Below are positions 1 through 8,578 of a stretch of DNA of 64,000 bases, in pieces. The DNA is from Curvibacter sp. AEP1-3 (GTDB taxonomy: Bacteria > Pseudomonadota > Gammaproteobacteria > Burkholderiales > Burkholderiaceae_C): NCBI RefSeq assembly GCF_002163715.1, contig NZ_CP015698.1:2768201-2832200 (forward strand). Direction: 5' to 3'. Every line of letters begins with the position of its first letter. Within the stretch, counting starts at the first letter, position 1. The notes beneath the pieces were generated by a model. The model saw only the letters and a list, made by a program, of their open reading frames with translations. It had not been told where the DNA came from and did not search any database. Both the position numbers and the translations under genes were made by a program.

Positions 1-538
1 AATCAATCAGGGTCTTGACCCAGTCAGTCACCTTCCGGCATTCGGCCGTACGCCTCCCATCGACAAAGTGTTGAAACTCGTCAATCATCAATAGCTCGAC
101 GCCACATGATTTGAACAAGTGCACTATGCGATTGGTCTTAACGGTTGTATTGCCTGATGCGGCAGCGGGGTCTCCCATTGCAAGCAAGATGGTCTCCGCC
201 AGCATCTTTACAGAAGGGGCCGCGGGTGTAGTGACACGCACTACCGGGATCTTCATTCCTGCAGCTGTTCTTACTGCGGGAAACTTAGACGCGTAGTATT
301 CCAATACCGTGGTTTTGCCGCTGCCAGTTTGGGCGACCAGCAACATGCCTTCAGCGACATTGGCTTCCACACCTCGCCGATGACGTCGTGCGATCTCCCG
401 GATAGCCTCAGTGAACTGAGGTGTTTCAATGATTTCATGGCGAAGACTGAACGTCGAAGCAACGGTTGAGTAATTCGCTTGATCTTTTTTGGAGAGTCCA
501 AGACCGGAAAGCAGCTGTAGATTGTTGATTGTTTGCAT
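1..538 (-). CDS. tnsC: TnsC/TniB-like AAA+ transposition ATPase (3' end beyond window)
   Basis: The minus-strand frame reads a 179-residue N-terminal part of an AAA+ ATPase that in Tn7-like elements links target selection to the TnsAB transposase. A Walker A motif (AQTGSGKTT, about residues 61-69) and a Walker B motif (LLMIDEFQHF, about 150-159) are present, followed by the start of the sensor region. The start is uncertain. ATG at 538 is used here; an in-frame ATG at 625 would add 29 residues, and neither has a clear ribosome-binding site. Overlapping frames at 435-656 and 271-588 look partly protein-like, so a frameshift in the N-terminal region cannot be excluded. The gene continues past position 1. 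Confidence 0.8.
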   Translation of the reverse strand, partial: MQTINNLQLLSGLGLSKKDQANYSTVASTFSLRHEIIETPQFTEAIREIARRHRRGVEANVAEGMLLVAQTGSGKTTVLEYYASKFPAVRTAAGMKIPVVRVTTPAAPSVKMLAETILLAMGDPAAASGNTTVKTNRIVHLFKSCGVELLMIDEFQHFVDGRRTAECRKVTDWVKTLID

Positions 539-693
539 ATGATGGAAGCAGAGAAATCTGCGCAAGCCATGAACTGCGGATCGTCCAAGATTGGAAAATC
601 GCTGTAGCGCGTTGACTGATCTCATTGAAAATGAAGGTCAGGTTCGAACGAGCCAAGTTCTATGGCTTGGCGAGTTAATAGAAAAGTTGGGGC

Positions 694-2694
694 TTAGATG
701 GGCGCGAGTTCACGCTCGCTTTTTGTGAAGATCGGCATGACTTCGTCCGAATCCGCGTCCAGATCTGCATCTGGTTCGAGCTCTGTATCAACAGGTACCC
801 GTGCGGCGTCCAGAGGGTCGTTTGCGCGTGGTGACAGAACAGCCTCACTGTCTAGAAGCTCAAGCGAAGCAACGGTCTTGCGCGTCTTGGTTTTTTTAGC
901 CACGACAGCTGCTTCAACGATGGCTTGAATCTCCGACTTCACCAAAAGCAACTGTTGCTGTGTCCATTTGTCTGTGAAGCGCTTGCGTGTCTGCGCACAA
1001 ATCATGCGGTGAACATACCGATTCAAGCCTTTCGCATAGGCCAAATCGACAGCAGGAACGTCCACAAACTCTTCCAAATCTGGATGAAACACCGAGATGA
1101 AACTCACGTCATGTTCGAAGGCACGAAGCACCAGTTGAGGCCGTTTCCCTTGATGCTTTTCCCGAAGCGCCTGCAAAACAGGTGAGTTGTAGTTCAAATT
1201 GTCATACTGGAGGCCGTAGTGAAACAAAGTGCGGCAGCCTTCAAATCCCACCATGGCATTCAACTGATGTGGAAATGCTGGTAGTTCTATGACCGTCCTG
1301 CTTGCCTCCATTTGCCATACATGAAGTGGAGTGAAGCCCTTGAGACCGCGGTGCGGTGTCTTGTGATAAACGTCCACAATCCATTTCAGAATGAGATGCG
1401 TCAGCACTTCAATATCGATAGCCGCATGCTTCTCACTGTCGTAATCGCCTTTTTCTTCAACATTCGAGAACGTAGTACCGGGTAGCTGGTGAATGAGACT
1501 GCGATTCAGTGTCCCAAGGAGCCGCTCAATGGCCCCCTTCATATAGGGCATGGCGATTCCGCAATAGTGAATCGTCATGCCCATCTCAAGAGCAACAGCA
1601 TCAATTGTGTGGCCGTGAAATTCCATTCCGTTGTCCGATACGAGCGTGTCGATGAGGCCGTGTGCCGGCCAAGGTCCCTCGATGTCCGGAAATTGCGCTA
1701 GCAACTCGTCCTTGGGTAAGATGGCTTGGCGCAAACAATAGAGAATTGAAATCTGTGACGGCGCGTGGAAACTCACGTAGAAGCCCACAATCATTCGGGA
1801 CTTACGATCCACGGCCAACGTCAACCATGGCCTTCCCAAGATAAGCCGAGTTTTTTCACAAATTACGGTGATGTCCAGCGGCGTGTGGTCAATTTCGACG
1901 CGTTGAAGTATTCGGTCAACTTGAACGCCTTCATTGGCCACTCGCATTTTCTTTTCAGTCGCAGCGGAGCCGTCTCTGGCGTTAGACACAATCCTGTTGT
2001 GCAAGTCCTTAAGCCATCGGTACACCGTGGCATCACTAGGCGGTCGTGAAACTTTCTCAGCCTGAACGCCCTCGTTGATGCGCTCAAACTTGCGTTTGAC
2101 CGCTTCTACTACAGCTTTGCCAGGCATCTTCTGAGGCGTCAAAAACACCTCAGAAGCCGCTTCATCGAACACACTCTTCTGCATAGGGTCAGCAGAGCGC
2201 CCGCGTTTTCCACGGGATTCAACGAGCTTCAGAATGCACTTTGTCGGACTGAACTTCTTCCACCAAGTCCACAAGGTATCGGCCTTTGGAGGGCTGGCGT
2301 CGTGAATCTCCGATGCAATTTTTTGAATAATTGGTTCTAAGGTTTCACGCGTTGAGACAAATTTTTTGCCGTCAACTGAAAACGCTTTAAGCGCACCCTT
2401 GATGTAACTGATTTTCCGCTTTACATTGACCTGATCCCCGGGCGCCAGGGATCGTAGATCTTTTGGTGCGGTGTAGTAAAAGACATTCTTTGATGGTCCA
2501 AGACTGTTTTCATCGATTTCCCAAACTTTTTCGATCCAGCGTTTGTGGACTTCCATTTCCGTCAATACATGGATCTCCCCGGCATCGTCTTCAAAACGAA
2601 AGCTACCATTGGCCAATACCCTCTCCAGGGTGAAGCCGTTGCTGTTCGACTTGGTCTTGAAGCGCAGTCCTTTTTTAAATGCAAAACGGATCAA
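694..2694 (-). CDS. tnsB: TnsB-like DDE transposase (Mu/rve family)
   Basis: This 666-residue transposase binds the transposon ends and performs strand transfer. The N-terminal part carries DNA-binding helical segments. The integrase-like core has a catalytic triad at about D269 (VEIDHTP), D354 (VSDNGMEF) and E390 (KGAIERLL), followed by a C-terminal region expected to contact TnsC. The TTG at 2694 was chosen because a strong ribosome-binding site (GGGAGG, 5 nt spacer) precedes it and it overlaps the tnsA stop by only 20 bp. An in-frame ATG at 2751 would add 19 residues deep inside tnsA. tnsA and tnsB are translationally coupled. Confidence 0.9.
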   Translation of the reverse strand: MIRFAFKKGLRFKTKSNSNGFTLERVLANGSFRFEDDAGEIHVLTEMEVHKRWIEKVWEIDENSLGPSKNVFYYTAPKDLRSLAPGDQVNVKRKISYIKGALKAFSVDGKKFVSTRETLEPIIQKIASEIHDASPPKADTLWTWWKKFSPTKCILKLVESRGKRGRSADPMQKSVFDEAASEVFLTPQKMPGKAVVEAVKRKFERINEGVQAEKVSRPPSDATVYRWLKDLHNRIVSNARDGSAATEKKMRVANEGVQVDRILQRVEIDHTPLDITVICEKTRLILGRPWLTLAVDRKSRMIVGFYVSFHAPSQISILYCLRQAILPKDELLAQFPDIEGPWPAHGLIDTLVSDNGMEFHGHTIDAVALEMGMTIHYCGIAMPYMKGAIERLLGTLNRSLIHQLPGTTFSNVEEKGDYDSEKHAAIDIEVLTHLILKWIVDVYHKTPHRGLKGFTPLHVWQMEASRTVIELPAFPHQLNAMVGFEGCRTLFHYGLQYDNLNYNSPVLQALREKHQGKRPQLVLRAFEHDVSFISVFHPDLEEFVDVPAVDLAYAKGLNRYVHRMICAQTRKRFTDKWTQQQLLLVKSEIQAIVEAAVVAKKTKTRKTVASLELLDSEAVLSPRANDPLDAARVPVDTELEPDADLDADSDEVMPIFTKSERELAPI

Positions 2695-3322
2695 ATTGAC
2701 CTCCCATTTGAGTTTGAGTGTGGACCACGCTGCAATCGGTGATTGGCGCATCGAGATTCATCCGCAGTCCATCCAAATAAATATGTTGATAAACGTGCTG
2801 GTTTCCGCCTAGTAGGTGGCTCAGCTCATCAAAACGCCAAGTTGCCTGCGCAGATATCGCCTCCTGCACCTGTTGGTCGACTACGCAATGAGCCACTTTT
2901 TTTGAGTGATTCCTGAGGGTGCGCAAGTTCGTGCGCAGTGGCTCCTTGCGAATTTCATCTTCTGTCAGAACACGGAAGGGACGGTCTTGATCAGCGAATC
3001 GTTTGGCAATAGCGCGGTACTTGTTTTGAAGAGTTGGGTTATCCAGCAGCGCCTTTGGTTTGACTTCAACAAGGAGCCTTTTGCCGCTCCTGAAGACCAG
3101 CAAAAAATCAGGAAAGTAGGTTCGGTGCCTTCCTTCGTGGTCGTAATAGAACTCCTCAGACGGTTGCTCGTAATAGCTGACGATAGACGGGTGAAACTCA
3201 AATAGATGAATAGCATCAAGTTCGAGCAATGATTCCCAATGAATCATCGTTTTCATTTTTCTGGAAGGAAACTTGCCACGAAATCGTTTGCCGCTTCGCG
3301 TTACTATTTTTCTGACTCTCAT
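2675..3322 (-). CDS. tnsA: TnsA-like heteromeric transposase endonuclease subunit
   Basis: TnsA cleaves the 5' ends of the element and makes Tn7-type transposition cut-and-paste. This 215-residue protein has the restriction-endonuclease-like fold signature: an acidic helix (ESLLELD, residues 30-36), D72 in YFPDF, and E86-V-K88 in LVEVKPK. A helical C-terminal domain follows. The ATG at 3322 is preceded by AAGGA at 7 nt. An upstream ATG at 3373 would add 17 residues without that support. It is the first gene of the tnsABC unit. Confidence 0.9.
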   Translation of the reverse strand: MRVRKIVTRSGKRFRGKFPSRKMKTMIHWESLLELDAIHLFEFHPSIVSYYEQPSEEFYYDHEGRHRTYFPDFLLVFRSGKRLLVEVKPKALLDNPTLQNKYRAIAKRFADQDRPFRVLTEDEIRKEPLRTNLRTLRNHSKKVAHCVVDQQVQEAISAQATWRFDELSHLLGGNQHVYQHIYLDGLRMNLDAPITDCSVVHTQTQMGGQFDPFCI

Positions 3323-3433
3323 AGAGGATTCCTTGTTTCTGAAGGCGTGTTTGATCCTGGCAAGACACGCCATGTTTTGAAGAAATTGTGGTGATTCGGT
3401 GGCCGCTAGGCCATTGCAACTCTCTGGCTTTGA

Positions 3434-3694
3434 TCAGTGGTTTGCTGTGACAAGTTGCCTTGGAGTGTCTTGCTGAGGCGCACTCGTTTGCCTACTAGAG
3501 GCATCAGAAAAGGCTTCTAGCGCGTTCCCAAGCTTCAATAGAAGAGCTTCGCCTTCCAAGTGACGGGACAAATACTTAGCTAGATTCTTATGCGCGCAAG
3601 GGTGCTCAGTAAAAACTCGCTTGTCCGCAGCTTCTGTACTTGTATCCACAGGCATCGCGGGCGCACCGGTGCCTTGAAAGAGGTTCAATTGCAT
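3434..3694 (-). CDS. Small hypothetical protein upstream of tnsA
   Basis: An 86-residue ORF lies 111 bp upstream of tnsA on the same strand. The ATG at 3694 has a good ribosome-binding site (GGAG, 5 nt spacer), which favours a real gene. The protein is hydrophilic, with a His/Lys/Leu-rich middle (EHPCAHKNLAKYLSRHLEG) and a Ser/Gln-rich tail. It has no signal peptide and no membrane segment. I recognise no family. Its position between the XRE regulator and tnsA suggests it belongs to the transposon. Confidence 0.5.
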   Translation of the reverse strand: MQLNLFQGTGAPAMPVDTSTEAADKRVFTEHPCAHKNLAKYLSRHLEGEALLLKLGNALEAFSDASSRQTSAPQQDTPRQLVTANH

Positions 3695-3852
3695 TTTGAC
3701 TCCATGGGCGTAGACAGGGCATGGCTTTCCCTGGCGCATACGCCATGATTAAATTTTGAAAAAATTGGTTTTTTGGGCGTATGAACACCCATCGCTGGTT
3801 GTTAAACCAGGATCAGAAGCGGAGATGTGCGGGGAGTGACTTGACCGTGATG

Positions 3853-3942
3853 TCGCGTGACGCGATACTTGGAGTGCAAATCGTAAGTCGGGCGCTCAGC
3901 GCCCCCAAAACGGGACACGCCGCAGGGTGATGTTCCGTTTTG
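3853..3942. repeat. Cluster of inverted repeats downstream of the XRE gene
   Basis: Three dyads lie within 90 bp: TCGCG-TGA-CGCGA at 3853-3865, GGGCGC-TCA-GCGCCC at 3890-3904, and CAAAACGG with CCGTTTTG at 3906-3913 and 3935-3942. They follow the stop of the minus-strand XRE gene. They could form a terminator structure, but no clean T-run follows. They might instead be protein-binding sites, possibly near a transposon end. Confidence 0.4.
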
Positions 3943-3945
3943 CGT

Positions 3946-4374
3946 TTACATTGCTGTTTCCCTTCTGCCTTTGTCTTTGCGCGCAATGCGATCCGGTGTA
4001 AATCGTTTGCTTATCGCAAGCTGGCCATCCAACTCCAAGACTTGATGTAGTGCGTCCAGGTGGGCGGGGTGGAGTTTGTCGATCTTCTTCCACAGCGCAT
4101 TGCAGAAAACATAGGTCTCGGTAGTCACGTCTACCGGCAGTAAGAATCTTCTGTTCGACTCAAGCAGCGCTTGCTTCAATCGATCTTTCTCAACTTCACC
4201 GAGTTGAAGTGCCTTTATCAATTTTTCGAAAAAATCTGTACTGGGTTTCCTAGTTCCCAACTCGATGGCGGAAAAATACGCTTGCTCGAAGCCCATGGCG
4301 TGCGCAAGGCTTGCTTGGGTTATGCCAGCCTGGAGCCTAACGGACCGCAACTTGATGGAAAAAGGGCTGCTCAT
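3946..4374 (-). CDS. XRE-family helix-turn-helix transcriptional regulator
   Basis: This 142-residue DNA-binding protein has an N-terminal Cro/CI-type HTH at about residues 7-62 (LRSVRLQAGITQASLAHAMG, then an AYFSAIELGTRKP recognition region). A helical C-terminal half of unknown role follows. The ATG at 4374 directly follows a TTG at 4377, and no strong ribosome-binding site is visible. It lies upstream of the small gene and tnsA on the same strand, so it may control transposon expression or itself. The downstream inverted repeats could be its terminator. Confidence 0.8.
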   Translation of the reverse strand: MSSPFSIKLRSVRLQAGITQASLAHAMGFEQAYFSAIELGTRKPSTDFFEKLIKALQLGEVEKDRLKQALLESNRRFLLPVDVTTETYVFCNALWKKIDKLHPAHLDALHQVLELDGQLAISKRFTPDRIARKDKGRRETAM

Positions 4375-4377
4375 CAA

Positions 4378-5042
4378 AGACCAAAAATTGGATGTACGAA
4401 CTACAAAGTAGCCGCACTATATATCGCAGCCTTAAAGTTTGCAAGTCATTGATTTATAAGGAGAATATTTCGTTTTCTGCACAATTTTCAACACAAAAGT
4501 GAACGGAAAGGCAAGCATCCAATGACTAGAACAATCGGTGTGGTCGATGGTCTCTAGATCGTATTCAGCAAGCGAATAAAGCGGGTTTGCAGCCCGATCA
4601 GGGCGGGCGCGTTATGGGCAGTCCGAAGCTTCCATCTGTGTCGTCACGCCGGAGCACTCCACAGGCAATATGGTCTGGCGTGGTCCAGGCATCTTTCGGC
4701 GGACGCGAGCCAAATCCATGACCGCGAGGCAAAGCCAAGGCGTAGACGCTGAAGAGGCTTTCAGACATCTGTTTCAAGTCTTCCTCCGACAGCGATACGC
4801 TGCGTCACTGAATATACGTTTTGCGAAAAGGCCAAGGAAGGCGCATCTTCCCTCTTTCTGGGTGTGACCGCTACGCAAACACCATTCAAGAATCAGATCG
4901 AAAAGGAGCAAGCAGCTACAGACATATGCGTCCTGCATCTTGCGATGTAGGATGTCCGCACTAGGTCAAAGTTCAGACGGCGCGGACACTGGAGCCTTTC
5001 TATAGAAGACTTTGGCTTGCGGCGACCGACGGGAGACAAATA
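4378..5042. other. Long intergenic region between XRE gene and Gabija genes
   Basis: This stretch of about 665 bp contains no convincing gene. A 65-codon plus-strand ORF at 4670-4867 is Arg-rich and lacks a ribosome-binding site. AT-rich DNA at 4410-4500 could hold the XRE promoter. A widely spaced 7-bp inverted repeat (TGTCCGC at 4953-4959, GCGGACA at 4982-4988) lies shortly upstream of gajA and might be an operator. The right end of the Tn7-like element could be here, but I cannot place it. Confidence 0.4.
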
Positions 5043-6800
5043 ATGACGACAACTGGTTCCAGCGTTCCAACCATCTACAAACTAGCTATCGAGCGGTACC
5101 GTGGCATCAAGCATTTGTCGTGGCGGCCGGCGCGTGGCGTGAACCTTGTCCTCGGAGGAGGTGATGTCGGCAAGACGACGATACTAGATGCGATTAGTCT
5201 GCTGTTGAGTCCGACGAACAGTGCCACGGTGTTCGACAGCGACTACAACCTGCGCGACAACGAAGCAGAGTTCAACATCGAAGCGGTGATGGCCTTTCCA
5301 TCGGGCGGCGGCATCAATCAACTGACCAAGCCTTCCTGGCCCTGGATCTGGAATGGGCTCGACGCAATCGTGCCTGCTCACGACGAGAACAGCGCGCCAG
5401 GTGAAGAGGTCTATGTCTTACGTGTACGCGGCACGGCCGACTTGGAACTTAGCTATGAGATTGTCCAGCCCAGCGGTATGACCGAAGCACTGCCGGTCTC
5501 TTTTCGCCGCGCGATCGGTCTGGTCCGCCTAAGTGGCGATGACCGCAACGACCGCGATCTGCGGCTCGTGCAAGGCTCAGCCCTCGATCGACTGCTAACC
5601 GACAAGGGACTGCGCTCGCGCATGGCAAGCAATCTTGCTGAAAACAATGTGCGAGACGAGCTATCCGACGATGCACGTAAAGCCTTGGTCGATTTGGACG
5701 ATGCATTCCGCCGGCGGAGGTTGCCCGATGACCTTGATATCGCCGTCACCGGCGGGCCGGGTCCGTCGATTGCGTCGCTCGTCGGACTGACGGCGAAGCG
5801 GGGGACAGTGCAGCTGCCTCTGTCGAGCTGGGGCTCTGGGACCCGGCGATTATCTGCGCTGGCAATCGCCGAGCAAATTCAAGACGGCAACCCAATCACT
5901 GTCGTCGATGAAGTCGAACGTGGTCTGGAGCCGTACCGGCAGCGCATCCTGATGGATAGTCTACAGGGCGCCAGTTCCCAAGCATTCATCACGACTCATA
6001 GCCCCGCCGTGATCGCGGCCGCGGCGAAGGCTGCACTTTGGTATGTGGACCAGACTGGCAACTTGGGTCAACTCACAGGAGCGAAAGTCGCAAGACTCCG
6101 CGCGACTGATCCAGATTCCTTCCTAGCTCGGCTGACGGTTGTCGCCGAAGGTGTTACAGAAGTCGGATTCGTCCGGTCGCTGCTTACTAGGGCGCTAGCA
6201 TCAGAACTCCAGCCTCTTGGCTTCCATGTGGCCGATGGCGGTGGCCACGATACGACGATCGAACTCCTTGAATCCTTGTCCGCGGGCTGCATGCAGTTTG
6301 GCGGCTTCGCTGACGACGAGAACAGGCACCCGACGCGCTGGGCCAAAGTACAGAAGCAACTCGGTCCACTCCTTTTTCGTTGGAACTCGGGCGACATTGA
6401 GTCCAACCTCGTGGATGCGCTCGATGATGAACAAGTCGAAGCCTTCATCACCGATCCAGACGATGAAAAGACCGGACGCCGGCTGCGATCCCTGGCGATG
6501 CGCCTCAGAATTGAACCGAAGGACTTCTCCAGCATCAAGGCCGCAGCGGGGGGCGAACTCAAGCGATTTATCAAAGAGGCCGCTGGCGGCAAGGTGCCGA
6601 TAGGCACGCCCGAGGCCGACAAGAAGACGTATAGCAAGCAGGCGCAGGACTGGTTCAAGACAGAGCGCGGTGGTCGCGAGCTTGCCGAAAAGCTGTTCGG
6701 CCTAGGCATCTGGCCAACGCTAAAGGTGCACCTTCTACCCTTCTGCAATGCCGTTCGCGCGGTAGCAGGTCTGCAGGCACTGGAAGACCTGTCATCTTGA
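5043..6800 (+). CDS. gajA: Gabija GajA-like OLD-family ATPase/TOPRIM endonuclease
   Basis: This 585-residue protein matches the size and layout of GajA, the DNA-cleaving subunit of the Gabija anti-phage system. The ATPase domain has Walker A GGGDVGKTT (38-46), an ABC-like signature WGSGTRR (263-269), Walker B VVDEVE (287-292) and an H-loop THSP (318-321). A TOPRIM domain follows with EGVTE (369-373) and an acidic DDE stretch near 423-425 for metal binding. It overlaps gajB by 4 bp. Known GajA nicks DNA when nucleotides are depleted, and GajA and GajB form a large complex. The pairing makes Gabija more likely than a lone class 1 OLD nuclease. Confidence 0.85.
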   Translation: MTTTGSSVPTIYKLAIERYRGIKHLSWRPARGVNLVLGGGDVGKTTILDAISLLLSPTNSATVFDSDYNLRDNEAEFNIEAVMAFPSGGGINQLTKPSWPWIWNGLDAIVPAHDENSAPGEEVYVLRVRGTADLELSYEIVQPSGMTEALPVSFRRAIGLVRLSGDDRNDRDLRLVQGSALDRLLTDKGLRSRMASNLAENNVRDELSDDARKALVDLDDAFRRRRLPDDLDIAVTGGPGPSIASLVGLTAKRGTVQLPLSSWGSGTRRLSALAIAEQIQDGNPITVVDEVERGLEPYRQRILMDSLQGASSQAFITTHSPAVIAAAAKAALWYVDQTGNLGQLTGAKVARLRATDPDSFLARLTVVAEGVTEVGFVRSLLTRALASELQPLGFHVADGGGHDTTIELLESLSAGCMQFGGFADDENRHPTRWAKVQKQLGPLLFRWNSGDIESNLVDALDDEQVEAFITDPDDEKTGRRLRSLAMRLRIEPKDFSSIKAAAGGELKRFIKEAAGGKVPIGTPEADKKTYSKQAQDWFKTERGGRELAEKLFGLGIWPTLKVHLLPFCNAVRAVAGLQALEDLSS

Positions 6801-8320
6801 GCGACTCGAGTGTCCGCGCTGCCATTCGCTCCGACGCGCAGCTTGTCGTCGTAGAAGCTCCTGCAGGATGTGGCAAGACCCATCAAGGCGCAGACTACGC
6901 CAATGCTCTGTCTGAAGGACGCAACGCCCAGCGCACGCTCATCCTGACGCATACCCATGCGGCATGCTCTGTCTTCGCGGACCGTGCCAAAGAAGCCGGC
7001 TCTCGCGTGGAAATCGCAACGATTGACAGCCTGATTGCCAACATAGCCGGCGCGTATCACGCTGGACTTGGCCTGCCGGCGGATATCGCAGCATGGGTTC
7101 GTCAGCGCAAAGATGGCTACGGTGAACTGGCGCTCAGGGTCGCGGCACTGCTTGGGCGCCATCCCATGATCGCGAATGCGATCGCCCGTCGCTACCCTGT
7201 CGTGCTCTGTGACGAACACCAAGACTCAAGCGGTGATCAGCATGCCATAGTGATGGCACTGGCCGGACAAGGTTCGCGTGTGCGGATATTTGCCGATCCG
7301 ATGCAGCGCATCTTTCCTGACAAGCCGGTCAAGGGAGCTTTGCCGCGATACGACTGGAACGGCCTGACTGGCGCAGCACAGGCTTTTGAGCAGCTGGATT
7401 TTCCCCACCGCTGGAATCGGGGCGGCTGCCCTGATCTCGGAGCTTGGACCCTTAGAGCGCGTGATACGCTGCAGAACAATGGACGCATCGATCTCAGGTC
7501 TGGGCTACCGGACAGGGTCCAGGTAGTATTCGCCGAGAACCAGTCGCAGGTCCGTATGGGCATCCAACTGACCTCTGGGCAGCGAAAGCCGATCGACGAC
7601 TTTGAGAAGAGCCAGTCTTCGTTGCTCGTTCTCACGCGATACAACGAAACAGCACGGGCAATCCGGGCCATGTTCATGCGCCGCCTGCCGATCTGGGAAG
7701 GACACACAAGGGTTGGACTCGATCGGCTGGTTGCGGCCATCCAAGCTGGTACGGGCGATGCCACGACAATCGCCAAGGCAGTTGTCGCTTTCATGGATGA
7801 TGTCGGCAAAGGCTTTAGTCCATCGGCCTTTGGTGATCGACTCATCCGCGAGGTCGCGGAGGGCTGCACGAAGTCTACTTCCGGCAAACCGGCGCTGATC
7901 CAGGAGCTGGCTCGATCGCTGACAGCCGAGCCAAATCATATTGGTGTGTCGAAGTTGCTCCGGCGTCTGCGCGAGATGAAGGAGCAGCAGGCGACTTTCT
8001 CTGCGATAGAAATTGATTACAGCAAGGAATTCTGGGAGGCTGTTCGTCTGGGTGACTACGAAAGCCCTGAGGTTGGACTCATCGAAATCACTCACCGTCG
8101 TACCTACACGCGCCCTAAGCCTCCCACATGTGCCATTAGTACGATTCACAAAGCCAAGGGCCTCGAATGCGAGAGCGTCATTCTTCTCCCAGTCAATGCC
8201 AACACATTCCCGGATCAAGAAGATGCACGGTGCCTGCTGTATGTTGCGTTGAGCCGCGCATCGCATCGTCTGCAGCTAGTGTTGTCACGAGAGAATCCAA
8301 GCCCTCTGTTCGTGATCTAG
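6797..8320 (+). CDS. gajB: Gabija GajB-like UvrD/Rep-family helicase
   Basis: This 507-residue superfamily 1 helicase-like protein is the size expected of GajB (about 490-510). Motifs visible are Walker A APAGCGKTH (21-29), Walker B DEHQD (139-143), motif III-like ADPMQRIF (about 166-173), and C-terminal motifs STIHKAKGLE and LLYVALSRA shared with UvrD. The start is a TTG within TTGA, overlapping the gajA stop, so the two are co-translated. In Gabija, GajB is thought to sense DNA ends or damage and to activate GajA. The reading frame stays open as coding-like sequence for 34 codons after the stop. Confidence 0.85.
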   Translation: MSDSSVRAAIRSDAQLVVVEAPAGCGKTHQGADYANALSEGRNAQRTLILTHTHAACSVFADRAKEAGSRVEIATIDSLIANIAGAYHAGLGLPADIAAWVRQRKDGYGELALRVAALLGRHPMIANAIARRYPVVLCDEHQDSSGDQHAIVMALAGQGSRVRIFADPMQRIFPDKPVKGALPRYDWNGLTGAAQAFEQLDFPHRWNRGGCPDLGAWTLRARDTLQNNGRIDLRSGLPDRVQVVFAENQSQVRMGIQLTSGQRKPIDDFEKSQSSLLVLTRYNETARAIRAMFMRRLPIWEGHTRVGLDRLVAAIQAGTGDATTIAKAVVAFMDDVGKGFSPSAFGDRLIREVAEGCTKSTSGKPALIQELARSLTAEPNHIGVSKLLRRLREMKEQQATFSAIEIDYSKEFWEAVRLGDYESPEVGLIEITHRRTYTRPKPPTCAISTIHKAKGLECESVILLPVNANTFPDQEDARCLLYVALSRASHRLQLVLSRENPSPLFVI

Positions 8321-8578
8321 GCGTTGCCTGCAGGGAGGCGCGCCGCCAGGAAACTGATAGCCGATTACCGTGCCAGAGCTTATTACGGCGCTGATGAGAT
8401 CGACAAGATGTTCCTACAAACTACGTAGCCCATTGATATCGACTCGCAAATCAAACCTCTCCAAATTCCTGCTGAAAAAGTTGAGTTGCGATCTGCCATC
8501 GGAGTCTGGTTTCAACCAAGATCCGTCCCTGATCTACTCAACGCTCTGATAGGATGATCAAAAAATGGAGGAGGGAAG
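8321..8578 (+). other. Intergenic region after gajB with possible coding remnant
   Basis: This 258-bp gap separates gajB from the next operon. The gajB frame continues past its TAG for 34 codons (to 8425) with coding-like composition (for example LIADYRARAYYGADEID) before the next stop. That could be a decayed C-terminal extension or a gene remnant. The last 60 bp turn AT-rich and lead into a strong ribosome-binding site (GGAGG) for the gene starting at 8579. Confidence 0.35.

Larger units (their letters stand above)
1..4377 (-). mobile_element. Tn7-like transposon core (tnsA, tnsB, tnsC); element truncated by the window
   Basis: Three adjacent minus-strand genes encode a TnsA endonuclease, a TnsB DDE transposase and a TnsC AAA+ ATPase in the canonical Tn7 order. 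The left part of tnsC and any tnsD/tniQ lie outside the window. In Tn7-like elements tnsA lies close to the right end, so that end should be upstream of tnsA, somewhere right of 3.4 kb, or further out if the XRE gene and defence genes are cargo. I could not identify terminal TnsB-binding repeats by eye, so the boundaries given are only those of the linked genes. Confidence 0.75.

Noticed and set aside
271..656. Two short minus-strand frames (271-588 and 435-656) overlapping the tnsC start
   Set aside because: The tnsC frame alone contains Walker A and Walker B. The other two look partly protein-like but lack a family match; I mention them only as a sign that the N-terminus is uncertain.
4670..4867. 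65-codon plus-strand frame in the gap before gajA
   Set aside because: Arg-rich, no ribosome-binding site, no family resemblance.
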